Assembly (NCBI RefSeq): GCF_014218355.1
Contig: NZ_AP023368.1
Coordinates: 5,085,501-5,149,500 of the forward strand
Length of the DNA stretch: 64,000 nt
Direction of reading: 5' to 3'
From: Anaerocolumna chitinilytica
GTDB lineage: Bacteria > Bacillota > Clostridia > Lachnospirales > Lachnospiraceae
Of the stretch, positions 7,521 through 16,480 are shown piece after piece. A program made the translations under genes and the position numbers. Position 1 is the first letter of the stretch. Every line of letters starts with the position of its first letter. The notes beneath the pieces were generated by a model. It saw only the letters and a list, made by a program, of their open reading frames with translations, did no database searches and was not told the DNA's origin.

Positions 7521-9032
7521 TTACTCCCATGCAAACCAATCAAATAATGAGTTATTCCATGCAGGTATATATCCATTGTAATAATCCCCTGTACCTCTGC
7601 AATAATCGTTGTTAAAGGCTGTTTGATAAACAATTCCATTACCAGCGTCAGTAAATATACCTTCACTGAAATATACACCGACATAAACACTAGAACTACC
7701 AGAATTTCTAAACATTACGATTTTAGGGACAAAAGTTAATCCGAGGTTAGTAATGGGTATCATGTAATAAGTGTTATAATTATAATGAAATGAGCGGCAT
7801 TGTACCAACGTAGCACTGCTAAGATTTATTTGTCCGCTTGCAAACCTTTTACCAGATATAGCCGCCCCAGCAATCCCTAAAATATTTTTCCCACTCAAAA
7901 TATTTTGAGGTAGTAAATCTGGTGCTTGAGCAGTTATATACATATCCCCATCAATACACTGTCTTGTATTTGCAAGGCCTGGGCGAATATATATTCTATT
8001 TATGCCATCAGGGCTATAATTTCCAACAACTACTCCAGCTGAGGCGATATGAGCAGAGCCGCTAATAAGACCAGGATTAACCGGTATGTTTCCGGTTACC
8101 AATGCCCCATCAACATAAGCTTTCTTTCCAGAAAGAATATCGTTTGCAACTGCATCTCCGGCACTTGTATCTACAACATTCACATTACCAGCTACACCGA
8201 ATATACTTACGCCTGATTTAATGTTACCCGTAACAAGATTAGCGTCCCCTTTGACAGTCTGTGCTCCGGAAAGATATTGACCAGCTGCTATGGTCTGGTC
8301 TGTTGTTCCAGGTGTGTATGTTGCAGCTGCTTTGCTTACTATGGTACCGGTTATTTTATTCCCGTTGACATAAGCGGTAACGCCTGCTAACATCTGTGAG
8401 GCTAAAGCTGTGGCATCCGCAGTAAATGTTCCTGCAATTCCTCCAACCGTAACACCTGCCTTTATAACAGCTGCAGCAATGTTTGTTATAGCTGCTTTAA
8501 TCTTTCTTAATCCGGAATGGTACCCTTGGGATATTGTATACTCTGCTCCTTCGGAAGTTAGATTGATAGTTTCTGCGGCCGTAGGACCGATATTGGCCAT
8601 AGTCCCGGTGCCACCGATCTCGGTATCACTGCTGTATTTTTTTCCAGCTAGTACGTTCGAAGCAGTGACGTCTCCCTCCGCACTAGCTCGCAAGAAAAAA
8701 CAGCTACCGGTTGCATCGTACCATATCGTATAAGGTCTATTTGCTATTATATTGGGTGCAGATGTCGTTCCCGGTTTATAAACATTCACTCCGTTTATTG
8801 TAGTAGCTGCTCCAGTGTTATTTGCAATGGCGATAAAATTCTTGATAAATCCATCCGTTAAAGTGACCTCTGTAAGAGTAATTGCCGTACCTGACCCCCC
8901 GGCTTTCTGATACTTCGCAGCTGTAAAAAGATGCTTATCAATAGTGTCCCAGTTTGTATCCTGGACGGTAATATCCGGGGGGCTGTCCGTAAGCTCTATT
9001 TTCCTTAATCCTAAATTCGTTGTGGTCTTCAT
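7521..9032 (-). CDS. Tail fibre/collar-type protein with internal repeats
   Basis: A 503-residue distal tail protein. The N-terminus (MKTTTNLGLRKIELTDSPPD) is that of phage fibres that attach to the baseplate. The middle contains at least four degenerate copies of a motif like DILSGKKAYVDGALVTGNI (also NVLAGKKYSSDTEIGGTG, QMLAGVTAYVNGNKITGTI). The C-terminal about 100 residues, rich in Tyr, Ser and Asn, probably form the receptor-binding tip. Likely determines host adsorption. Compared with the conserved baseplate genes, this region is the one expected to vary between related phages. Confidence 0.8.
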   Translation of the reverse strand: MKTTTNLGLRKIELTDSPPDITVQDTNWDTIDKHLFTAAKYQKAGGSGTAITLTEVTLTDGFIKNFIAIANNTGAATTINGVNVYKPGTTSAPNIIANRPYTIWYDATGSCFFLRASAEGDVTASNVLAGKKYSSDTEIGGTGTMANIGPTAAETINLTSEGAEYTISQGYHSGLRKIKAAITNIAAAVIKAGVTVGGIAGTFTADATALASQMLAGVTAYVNGNKITGTIVSKAAATYTPGTTDQTIAAGQYLSGAQTVKGDANLVTGNIKSGVSIFGVAGNVNVVDTSAGDAVANDILSGKKAYVDGALVTGNIPVNPGLISGSAHIASAGVVVGNYSPDGINRIYIRPGLANTRQCIDGDMYITAQAPDLLPQNILSGKNILGIAGAAISGKRFASGQINLSSATLVQCRSFHYNYNTYYMIPITNLGLTFVPKIVMFRNSGSSSVYVGVYFSEGIFTDAGNGIVYQTAFNNDYCRGTGDYYNGYIPAWNNSLFDWFAWE

Positions 9033-9042
9033 ATATCCTCCT

Positions 9043-9960
9043 TTAAGTATCTGAAACTGTAACAGATATTGTATAGCTATTTCCAGCGTTAACCGGATTA
9101 GGGTTAATTACAATCGCTGAAATAGTAGGCGCTGTTTGGTCTAATACCACTGTACGGGTAACGGTTGTTGTCTTTCCAGCTGCATCTGTCGCAATAACCG
9201 TAATAGTATTAGTTCCAAGGGAAAGACTAACAGATTTGTTAAAGTTCCCTCCTGCATCCACTGTAACAGCTGTCCCATTTACTGTGAGGGTGACAGGACT
9301 GCTTGTTGCATCATTCGTCACTCCAGCGACGGTTATTGATGCTACATTTGTGTAAGTAGTAGTATTTGCAGGGGTGCTGACAGAAAGTGTAGGCGGTACC
9401 GTATCAACAGTAAAGGACCGGCTTACTGCCGTGGCTGCATTTCCGTCATTATCCTGGATGTTTACAGCTACCGTGTGGCTACCATCTGTCAATGCTGTTT
9501 GTGGTACATACGTGACCTGATACCCGTTAGTTATACCGGATACTGTCACCCCTGTGCTGGTATTTGTAAGTGCTGTCCCTCCATCCACCTGAATGGACAG
9601 TGAACTAATTTTTATACCAGAGCCGTTTGTTTCATCGATAACCGTGAAAGTAATACTTGGTGTATTTGTTGCCAGATATGCCCCGGCAGTCGGTGCAGTG
9701 AAAGAAATAACCGGCTTTGTAAGCTCCTTTACTGTAAGCTTAAGGCTGTTTCCAAGAGTGCTGTCAGTATCATCCTTGGAGGTTACATTACCGGCCTGAT
9801 CTGTGGCTTCAACCGTAACCGGATAATAATGACTGGCATTGACATTATAGCTCGTGATAGAGGGTGCAGCGATTGTTCCTTCATACTTCCCAGAAGTTGA
9901 ATTGTAGGTCAACGTAGTCCATACACCGTTTATCTTTACTCTAACTTGACTTACTGCCAT
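9043..9960 (-). CDS. Ig-like-domain phage surface/tail protein
   Basis: A 305-residue secreted-looking beta-rich protein without a signal peptide. It comprises about three bacterial Ig-like domains recognisable by repeated FTVDTVPPTLSVSTPAN, VVLDQTAPTISAIVI and DGSHTVAVNIQDNDGN motifs. Ig-like proteins in tail operons decorate virions and bind cell-surface carbohydrate weakly. The C-terminus stops abruptly within an Ig strand (SYTISVTVSDT), so the last domain is incomplete. Confidence 0.75.
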   Translation of the reverse strand: MAVSQVRVKINGVWTTLTYNSTSGKYEGTIAAPSITSYNVNASHYYPVTVEATDQAGNVTSKDDTDSTLGNSLKLTVKELTKPVISFTAPTAGAYLATNTPSITFTVIDETNGSGIKISSLSIQVDGGTALTNTSTGVTVSGITNGYQVTYVPQTALTDGSHTVAVNIQDNDGNAATAVSRSFTVDTVPPTLSVSTPANTTTYTNVASITVAGVTNDATSSPVTLTVNGTAVTVDAGGNFNKSVSLSLGTNTITVIATDAAGKTTTVTRTVVLDQTAPTISAIVINPNPVNAGNSYTISVTVSDT

Positions 9961-9978
9961 ATAACTTATCCTCCTTTC

Positions 9979-10227
9979 TTAGAATATTCTTATATCTGCC
10001 CATGTAGATAGTTCTGAAATTGATTCCCAATCGGAGTAAGCATCTCTTAATAGCTCCCATGTATTTTCTATGACTGCCACTTCAATCCGAAGTTGAGAAG
10101 AGGTTAAAGCGGTCATTTTTATAGTGTTCCAATCCGGGTTACACAGTCTTACAGTGTTCCAGTCTTTTACTTGTGCTACATTGCTCCATGAAGCAGAGTT
10201 TATATTGACTTCTGTTATTTTTAACAT
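9979..10227 (-). CDS. Small tail protein with Trp-anchored repeats
   Basis: 82 residues with a periodic W-x-x-[VIL] pattern about every 9-10 residues: SWSNVAQVKDWNTVRLCNPD, then DWNTI, and later TWELLRDAYSDWESISELST and W. The same pattern forms the C-terminus of the adjacent baseplate protein (10238-11029), so the two genes share a repeat. The fold and function are unknown; a fibre-docking or carbohydrate-contact repeat is possible. Confidence 0.6.
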   Translation of the reverse strand: MLKITEVNINSASWSNVAQVKDWNTVRLCNPDWNTIKMTALTSSQLRIEVAVIENTWELLRDAYSDWESISELSTWADIRIF

Positions 10228-10237
10228 TCTTCCCCCT

Positions 10238-11029
10238 TTACATAGGAGGGATATAGTTCTTTACTGCTTCCCAATTTGTAAATGTCTTGACTGCCCTCCA
10301 GTCTGCGAAATTGTTCTTCGCATCCTGCCATAGTGCAAAGTACTTAATTACTATTAGTCGCAAATGAGCCGGCACTAAAGGCTTAAGCGCTCTTTCAATA
10401 TCTTCATAACGATAATCCTTCGAATTATCAGGACTCAAAACTCTTACTCTTAGTACGCCATATCCTGGATAAGGATTCCCAATTTCTGCAGATGCAAAGA
10501 ACGTCACCAGACAATCAGACCCTGAGATTGCACTAGCCACGTTCTTTATTGTAGATTCATTAAGTTTATTTCCTTTATGTTTTAAGGATAGAATATAGTT
10601 TTTTCTTTGCTCCAGGGTCCCTTGTCCTTTTATACCAAGAAAGTTTTCTTCTCGTGTTATGGCATCATTCGAAGCAGTTTTTATGAAAAGGTCAGATTTT
10701 ACACCTTCTTTTACAGCATAAATAATATCCAATTCTAAGTTCTGGGCATCAATAGTAGTTTTAATTTCCTTTATCTGATACAGAAAGTCGGGCATATACT
10801 TTTTTAGGTTTGTTACCCTATCTGCAGAAGCGATTACCTCTAAATATAGGTTGTATCTCGAATCATCTGCATTAATAAAGGTGCTTTGCCCATTTTCATT
10901 AATCTCAATTACAAGACTGTAATTACCTGCTACGCTTGGTGCTAATGCATCTTTTGACCAAGTGCCATTCCCATTATCAATCAGGCTATAGGTTTTACCG
11001 TCCACCGTGTACTTAATATAGTTTATCAT
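10238..11029 (-). CDS. xkdU: YmfQ/XkdU-like baseplate protein
   Basis: A 263-residue baseplate protein following the baseplate J gene with a 4-base overlap. Residues about 78-225 match the YmfQ/DUF2313 type (ADRVTNLKKYMPDFLYQIKEI... DIERALKPLVPAHLRLIV). It is extended by an N-terminal beta-rich segment (NGTWSKDALAPSVAGNYSL) and a C-terminal Trp repeat (LWQDAKNNFADWRAVKTFTN, then WEAV). In Mu-like phages this protein closes the baseplate wedge and connects to fibres. Confidence 0.8.
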   Translation of the reverse strand: MINYIKYTVDGKTYSLIDNGNGTWSKDALAPSVAGNYSLVIEINENGQSTFINADDSRYNLYLEVIASADRVTNLKKYMPDFLYQIKEIKTTIDAQNLELDIIYAVKEGVKSDLFIKTASNDAITREENFLGIKGQGTLEQRKNYILSLKHKGNKLNESTIKNVASAISGSDCLVTFFASAEIGNPYPGYGVLRVRVLSPDNSKDYRYEDIERALKPLVPAHLRLIVIKYFALWQDAKNNFADWRAVKTFTNWEAVKNYIPPM

Positions 11030-12075
11030 CCTGTCACCACCAGATTAAGGCTAGTTAATACCGGTATTTCGTCCCCATTTAAGACTATATCAACAACCCC
11101 TCCATTGATTACAAGATTATTGGTATCTGCGATACTTGGACAGTCTAAGATGGTACTACCAAGTCTCATATAACTAACACTGTTTTTAAGAAAGGTTATT
11201 GAAGCAAGGTATTCCTTTATAGCTTCGTACACTCCTTCCGTGGATGTATAGCCCTCTGCCAGAATTACATTACCTGATACAGATATATTTTTCTGTGTTC
11301 CTCCGGTTACAGTAACCTTACTGCCGATAGGAGCTGCCCCGTTGCCTTTTCCTTCTATTCCAGGGTCAATGTATTCCTGAAATTCACTAATAAGTGTACT
11401 ACCTGCCGGTAGATAGTCTGTATTTGTTATGGCCACTTTTACAGTATTTCCGCCATTCCAGAGCGGAAATATTTTAGACCTTCCAACGCCTGGATATTCA
11501 TTCGCCCATTGTTCATACTGTGTCAAATTGCCATCCTGGGAAGGGTTTTTCATGTAATTTCTAAATCTTTCTCTAAATGCTTCGGTACCTTCTTCATCTA
11601 ATCCTGGTATAAGAAGCTCTGTCAAAGATGCTGTTTCTAATCCCTCTATGAACTCAATTGATGTAAGCGGGCCAAGGTTTGTATTGGCTTCTGCTCCTGC
11701 TATTTCGCATTCCATTTTATAGGTTCCTGTGCTAATCTTTTCAATTGAAATGTAGCTTAAGGCTCCTAAAGAAAAACGGGACATCAAAGGAATATCTATG
11801 TTAAATTCACCTTTCAAAATTGCTTTTGTTGCCGGTTTTGGTTCTAATCCATATTCCTGGACTATCCGGATAAGTTCATCCCGTGGGGCCGTGTCAGCGA
11901 ATGCCATATTTAATATTGTGTCCATATCAATATAGTTTTCAGCCAGTTCCCATGCACAAGCGGCGAGCGAGTTGTAAATAACGCTTCCTTCACTGGTATC
12001 AATAGCAGAATCAAAGGATTGTACTCTTTGTAGCATCCTTTGCATTAAGAAATCAAAAGTAAAGTTCTCAAACAC
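11026..12075 (-). CDS. xkdT: Baseplate J family protein (XkdT-like)
   Basis: 349 residues, the main wedge protein of contractile-tail baseplates. Recognisable parts are SAIDTSEGSVIYNSLAACAW at the N-terminus, EGTEAFRERFRNYMKNPSQD, then QYEQWANEYPGVGRSKIFPL in the middle. It overlaps neighbours on both sides by a few bases, as do all genes of the tail operon. Length agrees with PBSX XkdT. Confidence 0.92.
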   Translation of the reverse strand: MFENFTFDFLMQRMLQRVQSFDSAIDTSEGSVIYNSLAACAWELAENYIDMDTILNMAFADTAPRDELIRIVQEYGLEPKPATKAILKGEFNIDIPLMSRFSLGALSYISIEKISTGTYKMECEIAGAEANTNLGPLTSIEFIEGLETASLTELLIPGLDEEGTEAFRERFRNYMKNPSQDGNLTQYEQWANEYPGVGRSKIFPLWNGGNTVKVAITNTDYLPAGSTLISEFQEYIDPGIEGKGNGAAPIGSKVTVTGGTQKNISVSGNVILAEGYTSTEGVYEAIKEYLASITFLKNSVSYMRLGSTILDCPSIADTNNLVINGGVVDIVLNGDEIPVLTSLNLVVTG

Positions 12076-12457
12076 TCATTGTCACCTCCCCGTAATCTGT
12101 ATTTATGGAAAAGTTCCCAGATAATTTATCATTTTTAAAACTTAAATCAATGTTGGATATGCTCTTAATATGTGGGTTTGCAGTCAGGCAATCTGATATA
12201 ATCCTCGGAATTTCAGTATCAAGATATTCCTGTGTTACCGTTTGACCTATTAATTCCTCTATTTCGCTACCATAGTCCCACGAATATATGATATGTCGAT
12301 ATCGTGGTGTATGTAAGGCCATATATGCCCAGGCTTTAATTGCTTCAATTCCTGTTACTTTTTTCCCTGTGAGCTGACCGGTTGCAGAGTCTATCTCGTA
12401 TTCAACAGGTTCTTTTACAGCTTCTATTTCGCTGTCTATTTCAAATGGAAAACTCAT
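12068..12457 (-). CDS. xkdS: XkdS-like baseplate protein (DUF2634)
   Basis: 129 residues of the gp25/DUF2634 type that interface the tail tube hub with the wedge. Conserved region: TGIEAIKAWAYMALHTPRYR through YSWDYGSEIEELIG. It lies immediately upstream of baseplate J and downstream of the DUF2577 gene with 4-base overlaps. Confidence 0.88.
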   Translation of the reverse strand: MSFPFEIDSEIEAVKEPVEYEIDSATGQLTGKKVTGIEAIKAWAYMALHTPRYRHIIYSWDYGSEIEELIGQTVTQEYLDTEIPRIISDCLTANPHIKSISNIDLSFKNDKLSGNFSINTDYGEVTMSV

Positions 12458-12726
12458 CCTGTCACCAGCCTTTCTGTAACTATAAACAGGTTGTCTATTT
12501 TAAGTACCAGCACTGTATCTCCGCTTTTTAAAGGCTCAATATATTCAGAAGCCCCTTGATAGCCAGTTTTTAGATGTTCGCTTAAAAGAAGGTCTTCTGC
12601 ATCTAAATTGAATCCATTTACATTGCATCCATTTCCTGCTTTCATAACTCCGATAAAGATATTACTATCAGATTTGTGTAAGCCCTTAATTTTCTCTACA
12701 AGTTTTTCTGCTGTTCTATCACTCAA
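12454..12726 (-). CDS. xkdR: XkdR-like protein (DUF2577)
   Basis: 90 residues, beta-rich, a small tail-hub/spike-associated protein defined by position and by LYLKxGDTVLVL-like strands (EPLKSGDTVLVLKIDNLFIV). In PBSX it sits between the hub protein XkdQ and XkdS, as here. Confidence 0.8.
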   Translation of the reverse strand: MSDRTAEKLVEKIKGLHKSDSNIFIGVMKAGNGCNVNGFNLDAEDLLLSEHLKTGYQGASEYIEPLKSGDTVLVLKIDNLFIVTERLVTG

Positions 12727-13700
12727 GCTTCCACCTCCTGTATATCCATTAGATTTTTGAAAGTCAGGTCAAGTGACATGGTGTATACTCCGTTCTGCCA
12801 TGTATGTGTATCTGTATCAATCCAAAACTTACCCCATAGTCCCGTTAAAGAATCTCTGATCTGAACGCCGTAACCGCTTATACAGGCTGTGTTTCCCAGA
12901 GCTTCAATACTTGCCTCCTGGTTTATTCCAGTGAGCATATTCTTGGCCGCCGTTGTCTGGTTGACTCCGTCCTCTTTTGTATACGCTCCTTGGAAGATTC
13001 CGTATTTATTTATCCATTCGTCAGTTTTAACCTCTCCTATTTGGTTTCCCTTATCGTTGTATATCCTGACTTTATTAATCATGCTATCAAGGGATTCCGA
13101 ATAAGAACTTGACGTAATATTGTAATCATCCTGCAGTAAGAAACCAGTCACTATATCACCTTTTTCAATGACATTTAGCTTTCTGCCTATCATTAAAGGC
13201 ATATATTTCTTTCCGGTGCTCTGGTAAGCTTTGGTATATGCCTTCATGATGATATTATAAATGTTTTCACTATCAACAAGCATTTTTTTAACCGGTACTT
13301 TGGTTTCAACTAGCCTTCCTATTCCTACCTGCAGGTCATTGCATACAGTCCTTACGATTGCTTCCGGGGTAGTATTTTTAAAGATATATGTACCAGAGCT
13401 TTTTAAGAGCCTGTTTAGGTCATCATAGGAAGAATATTGGACTGTCCCCTGTTCGCTCTTTCTTTCTCTGGAATAGACCATTGTGTCAATGAGCAATGCT
13501 CCACCATCCGTTAAAAGCTTTAGCCTATCCCCTATGGAAATATTTATTTCTTGGATATTCTTTTCAATTGGACTGTATATGACTGTGATTTCTAATTGCC
13601 TACTTGCCTGGCCTACTGACCCACTCCAAGTTATTGTAGATACAAAATCGCTTATATCATATTCTTCACTATTGCTCTGTTTTAACCATTTCACTATCAT
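12723..13700 (-). CDS. xkdQ: Tail hub protein XkdQ/YqbQ-like
   Basis: 325 residues of the gp27/late-control-D-like hub that terminates the tail tube. Features include DISDFVSTITWSGSVGQASR near the N-terminus and GRKLNVIEKGDIVTGFLLQD in the middle. Overlaps XkdP by 4 bases. Confidence 0.88.
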   Translation of the reverse strand: MIVKWLKQSNSEEYDISDFVSTITWSGSVGQASRQLEITVIYSPIEKNIQEINISIGDRLKLLTDGGALLIDTMVYSRERKSEQGTVQYSSYDDLNRLLKSSGTYIFKNTTPEAIVRTVCNDLQVGIGRLVETKVPVKKMLVDSENIYNIIMKAYTKAYQSTGKKYMPLMIGRKLNVIEKGDIVTGFLLQDDYNITSSSYSESLDSMINKVRIYNDKGNQIGEVKTDEWINKYGIFQGAYTKEDGVNQTTAAKNMLTGINQEASIEALGNTACISGYGVQIRDSLTGLWGKFWIDTDTHTWQNGVYTMSLDLTFKNLMDIQEVEA

Positions 13701-14329
13701 GATATCATCACCCTTATATGTTGGCCTGCAGTGAGGCGGCTTGGATAACTCAAATTATTCTGATTTGCAATCGCTTTGGCATTGGATGAACTGCCTGTGG
13801 TCCGTTTTGCTATGCTTGCCAAGGTGTCACCTTGTTTTACCGTTACAGTAGTGGTCTTAACACTCTTCGTCTCTCTGCTGCTCACCGGTTTAATGATCTG
13901 CGTGGTGTGCTTATCAATAGAACTTACCTTTTTAGTTTTCAACTTAGGTATCCTGTACTGCTTCAACTCCATCGAATAATAAATATCGCCTGTTCCGTCC
14001 TTCCTAGAGTAGTTAAAACTCTCAATGGTTACCAACATATTGGTTGTGCCTGTTATTATCAATCGTACCGGACTATCCATCCATGATTTAATCAGGTCTA
14101 CACATTCCTTTGGAGTCGGAAAGTCTTTATATGCTACAAAATTGTATTTCTGCTTTGGAAAGAAGGAGGATATATTTGTTGTAGCAAGAGCTTTCTTTCC
14201 AATCAAGTTAACCTCTCCATAATTAGTTATATCAACGGAAGTATTTTTAAATGCTTCTGTAATTTCGAAATCAGAGGGAAGGACCGGAAGACGTAATTTT
14301 TCTTTTCCTTGTTTTAACCAGATTTCCAT
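13697..14329 (-). CDS. xkdP: XkdP-like tail protein with LysM domain
   Basis: 210 residues. The N-terminal about 130 residues match the PBSX XkdP tail protein (LRLPVLPSDFEITEAFKNTS). The C-terminal about 50 residues are a LysM domain (VKQGDTLASIAKRTTGSSSN through YPSRLTAGQHIRV), which binds peptidoglycan and probably orients the tail at the wall. Its stop overlaps XkdQ. Confidence 0.9.
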   Translation of the reverse strand: MEIWLKQGKEKLRLPVLPSDFEITEAFKNTSVDITNYGEVNLIGKKALATTNISSFFPKQKYNFVAYKDFPTPKECVDLIKSWMDSPVRLIITGTTNMLVTIESFNYSRKDGTGDIYYSMELKQYRIPKLKTKKVSSIDKHTTQIIKPVSSRETKSVKTTTVTVKQGDTLASIAKRTTGSSSNAKAIANQNNLSYPSRLTAGQHIRVMIS

Positions 14330-16476
14330 TAAGCAAATACCTCCCCTCCTCCGTTATCGATTACTTTTATAATTTTATTAATTACTGCATCGGTAATAGC
14401 TTCGATATCACTATCATTCCTTACTATTATGGTATCTGCTATCTTATTAAGAATAACACTCTTTGTTCCCCTTCTTTTACCTTCTGCTCTGGCCATAGCA
14501 ATAGATTTATCGTGAGGATAAACTCTTGTAGTCTTTGGTAGGTCCATGATCTCTCCGCCTTTATCTTGTGTTACTGCAAGACCTCCCTGCCAGTTATTAG
14601 TTCCTTTCGCTAAGAAAGGTATCTTAGGTACATTAATACTGAAATTCTTTCCTCCTAAGACTGGCACCCACTTAGGAATCTTTATATCCAATTTATTAAT
14701 ACCTGCAATGGCACCGTTTAGCAGTCCAATTACTGCATTTAAAGGAAGTGTAGCAAGGGATTTGAAACTCTGGAACACTCCTCCGAAAATAGTCTTAACA
14801 CCTTCCCAGGCTTGTTTCCAATTACCTGTAAAGACTCCTTTGATAAAAGTTACTATCCCGGTGAAAATTTTCTGTATACCGGTCATGATTCCCGAAAAGC
14901 TATGAAACACTCCTGCAAATATGCCTACTGCTATGGCTAGACCAATTTTCATCTGGTTAACAAAGTTAACAGCCATATATCTGCCTACTACTTTTAATAC
15001 TTTTAAGATTGTATTGATAATAGGTGGTATTGCTTTAACAGCTATGGAAATAACATTCTTAACCTTTTTAAATGCAGCGCCTAGTTTCTCCGTATCTCCT
15101 CCGCAAGCCTTGAAAATAGATTTTATATAATTTCCTAGCTTGCCCAGGAATGCCTTCACTTTTGACCAGTTTTTTATTATCAGAAAAGCCGCCAGGGCAA
15201 TGGCTGCTATTGCTATAACCGCAATACCTGCAGGGCTTGATATGGCCATAAAAGCAGCTTTTCCAATATTTCCAAACTTTGAGAATCCTGTGCCAATTGC
15301 TCCCACGTTTTTCATTTTATCAAAAGCCCTGGCACTGCTTAATACTTTTACCCCGAAGTTACCCATTTTTACAGTTGCAGCTCCGACACCTGTTGTTAAT
15401 TTTCCAAAAAGAAAGATTCCTGGTCCAATAGCTGCAGCAAGCCCAAGAAATTTTAATACACTGTCCTGCTGTTTATCTGAAAGGCTACTAAATTTCTTTA
15501 CTAATCCATTGACAGTAGTAATTATTTTTGTACCAGCCGGGTAAAGTTTTTGACCGAAATTTGTGGCCAATTCCTTCACTCCTTCTGTAAAAATTCTTTG
15601 TTGGTTGGCAGCTCCGGAGCTGGTACGGGCAAAATCACCTTGACTGTTTTTCGTTGCATCCAGTACAAATTTATAACGTAATTGTACCTTTTCAGCCTGG
15701 GATAAGTTTGCATAGGAACCTTTTGCACTCTTTGCCTGATTCTCCAGAGCTTTATTAAGGCTTAACTGTGATTTCTTTGCTTCATCACTGTTTACGCCGT
15801 ATTTTTTTATCTTCTTCGCTAAGTCGCTTTGAGCAAGCGCAACCTTAATACTCATTTCTTTCATTTTGACTGCTGAGACGGTGCTTTTTAAGAATCCATG
15901 AGAAACAGCATAAGCTTGTAAGGTAGTATCATTCATGATAACCCCTAATGATTTAAGGCTTTCTCCCTCACCTGTAAAAATCCCTTTAAGTGCATCCTTT
16001 GAGACGCCCTGTGACACGTTTTTAAAGGATGAAAGGTCGGCGGATAGTCCTGTAAGCTTCTTAGACATTTCAGCCGCTTTCTTCGCATTAATGCCCATTC
16101 CGGTAGCCATGTCTCCATATAGAGAGGCTGTTTCCAATGCTGTATTCTGGCTTAATCCGAAGTTATCAAGTGTTGATTTACTCCACTTTTTTACGCTTGC
16201 TGCACTTTTTCCGAAAGCAACGTCTACTTTATTCATGTTTTCGTTTAAGTCGGATGCCATTTCAAAAGCAGCCACTCCAGCCGCTACTATTGGTGTGGTA
16301 ATTTTGGCTGTCATATTAGCGCCGGTTTTGGATATATGTTCCCCGGTCTTTTGAATTTCTTTTCCGGCTCTTTGAATGGATTTTGAACTTTTTTCAATCC
16401 GGTTTACGGTGTTGGCCATAGGTGCTGTAAATTTATCTACAAAACGTAGAGTTGCATCTATTACCCTATTGCCCAT
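14329..16476 (-). CDS. xkdO: Tape measure protein
   Basis: 715 residues, long, helical and rich in Lys/Ala, setting tail length. The N-terminus is amphipathic (VDKFTAPMANTVNRIEKSSK). The TP901/PBSX TMP core region reads VDVAFGKSAASVKKWSKSTL, and central and C-terminal hydrophobic stretches (AGIAVIAIAAIALAAFLIIK, IGLAIAVGIFAGVFHSF) may form the membrane channel. It is short compared with PBSX XkdO, implying a short tail. Preceded by GGGGTGAGTAAATG. Confidence 0.9.
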   Translation of the reverse strand: MGNRVIDATLRFVDKFTAPMANTVNRIEKSSKSIQRAGKEIQKTGEHISKTGANMTAKITTPIVAAGVAAFEMASDLNENMNKVDVAFGKSAASVKKWSKSTLDNFGLSQNTALETASLYGDMATGMGINAKKAAEMSKKLTGLSADLSSFKNVSQGVSKDALKGIFTGEGESLKSLGVIMNDTTLQAYAVSHGFLKSTVSAVKMKEMSIKVALAQSDLAKKIKKYGVNSDEAKKSQLSLNKALENQAKSAKGSYANLSQAEKVQLRYKFVLDATKNSQGDFARTSSGAANQQRIFTEGVKELATNFGQKLYPAGTKIITTVNGLVKKFSSLSDKQQDSVLKFLGLAAAIGPGIFLFGKLTTGVGAATVKMGNFGVKVLSSARAFDKMKNVGAIGTGFSKFGNIGKAAFMAISSPAGIAVIAIAAIALAAFLIIKNWSKVKAFLGKLGNYIKSIFKACGGDTEKLGAAFKKVKNVISIAVKAIPPIINTILKVLKVVGRYMAVNFVNQMKIGLAIAVGIFAGVFHSFSGIMTGIQKIFTGIVTFIKGVFTGNWKQAWEGVKTIFGGVFQSFKSLATLPLNAVIGLLNGAIAGINKLDIKIPKWVPVLGGKNFSINVPKIPFLAKGTNNWQGGLAVTQDKGGEIMDLPKTTRVYPHDKSIAMARAEGKRRGTKSVILNKIADTIIVRNDSDIEAITDAVINKIIKVIDNGGGEVFA

Positions 16477-16480
16477 TTAC

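Noticed and set aside
14546-15544. Long plus-strand ORFs opposite the tape measure gene
   Set aside because: Antisense shadows of a low-complexity helical gene; no ribosome sites or family likeness.
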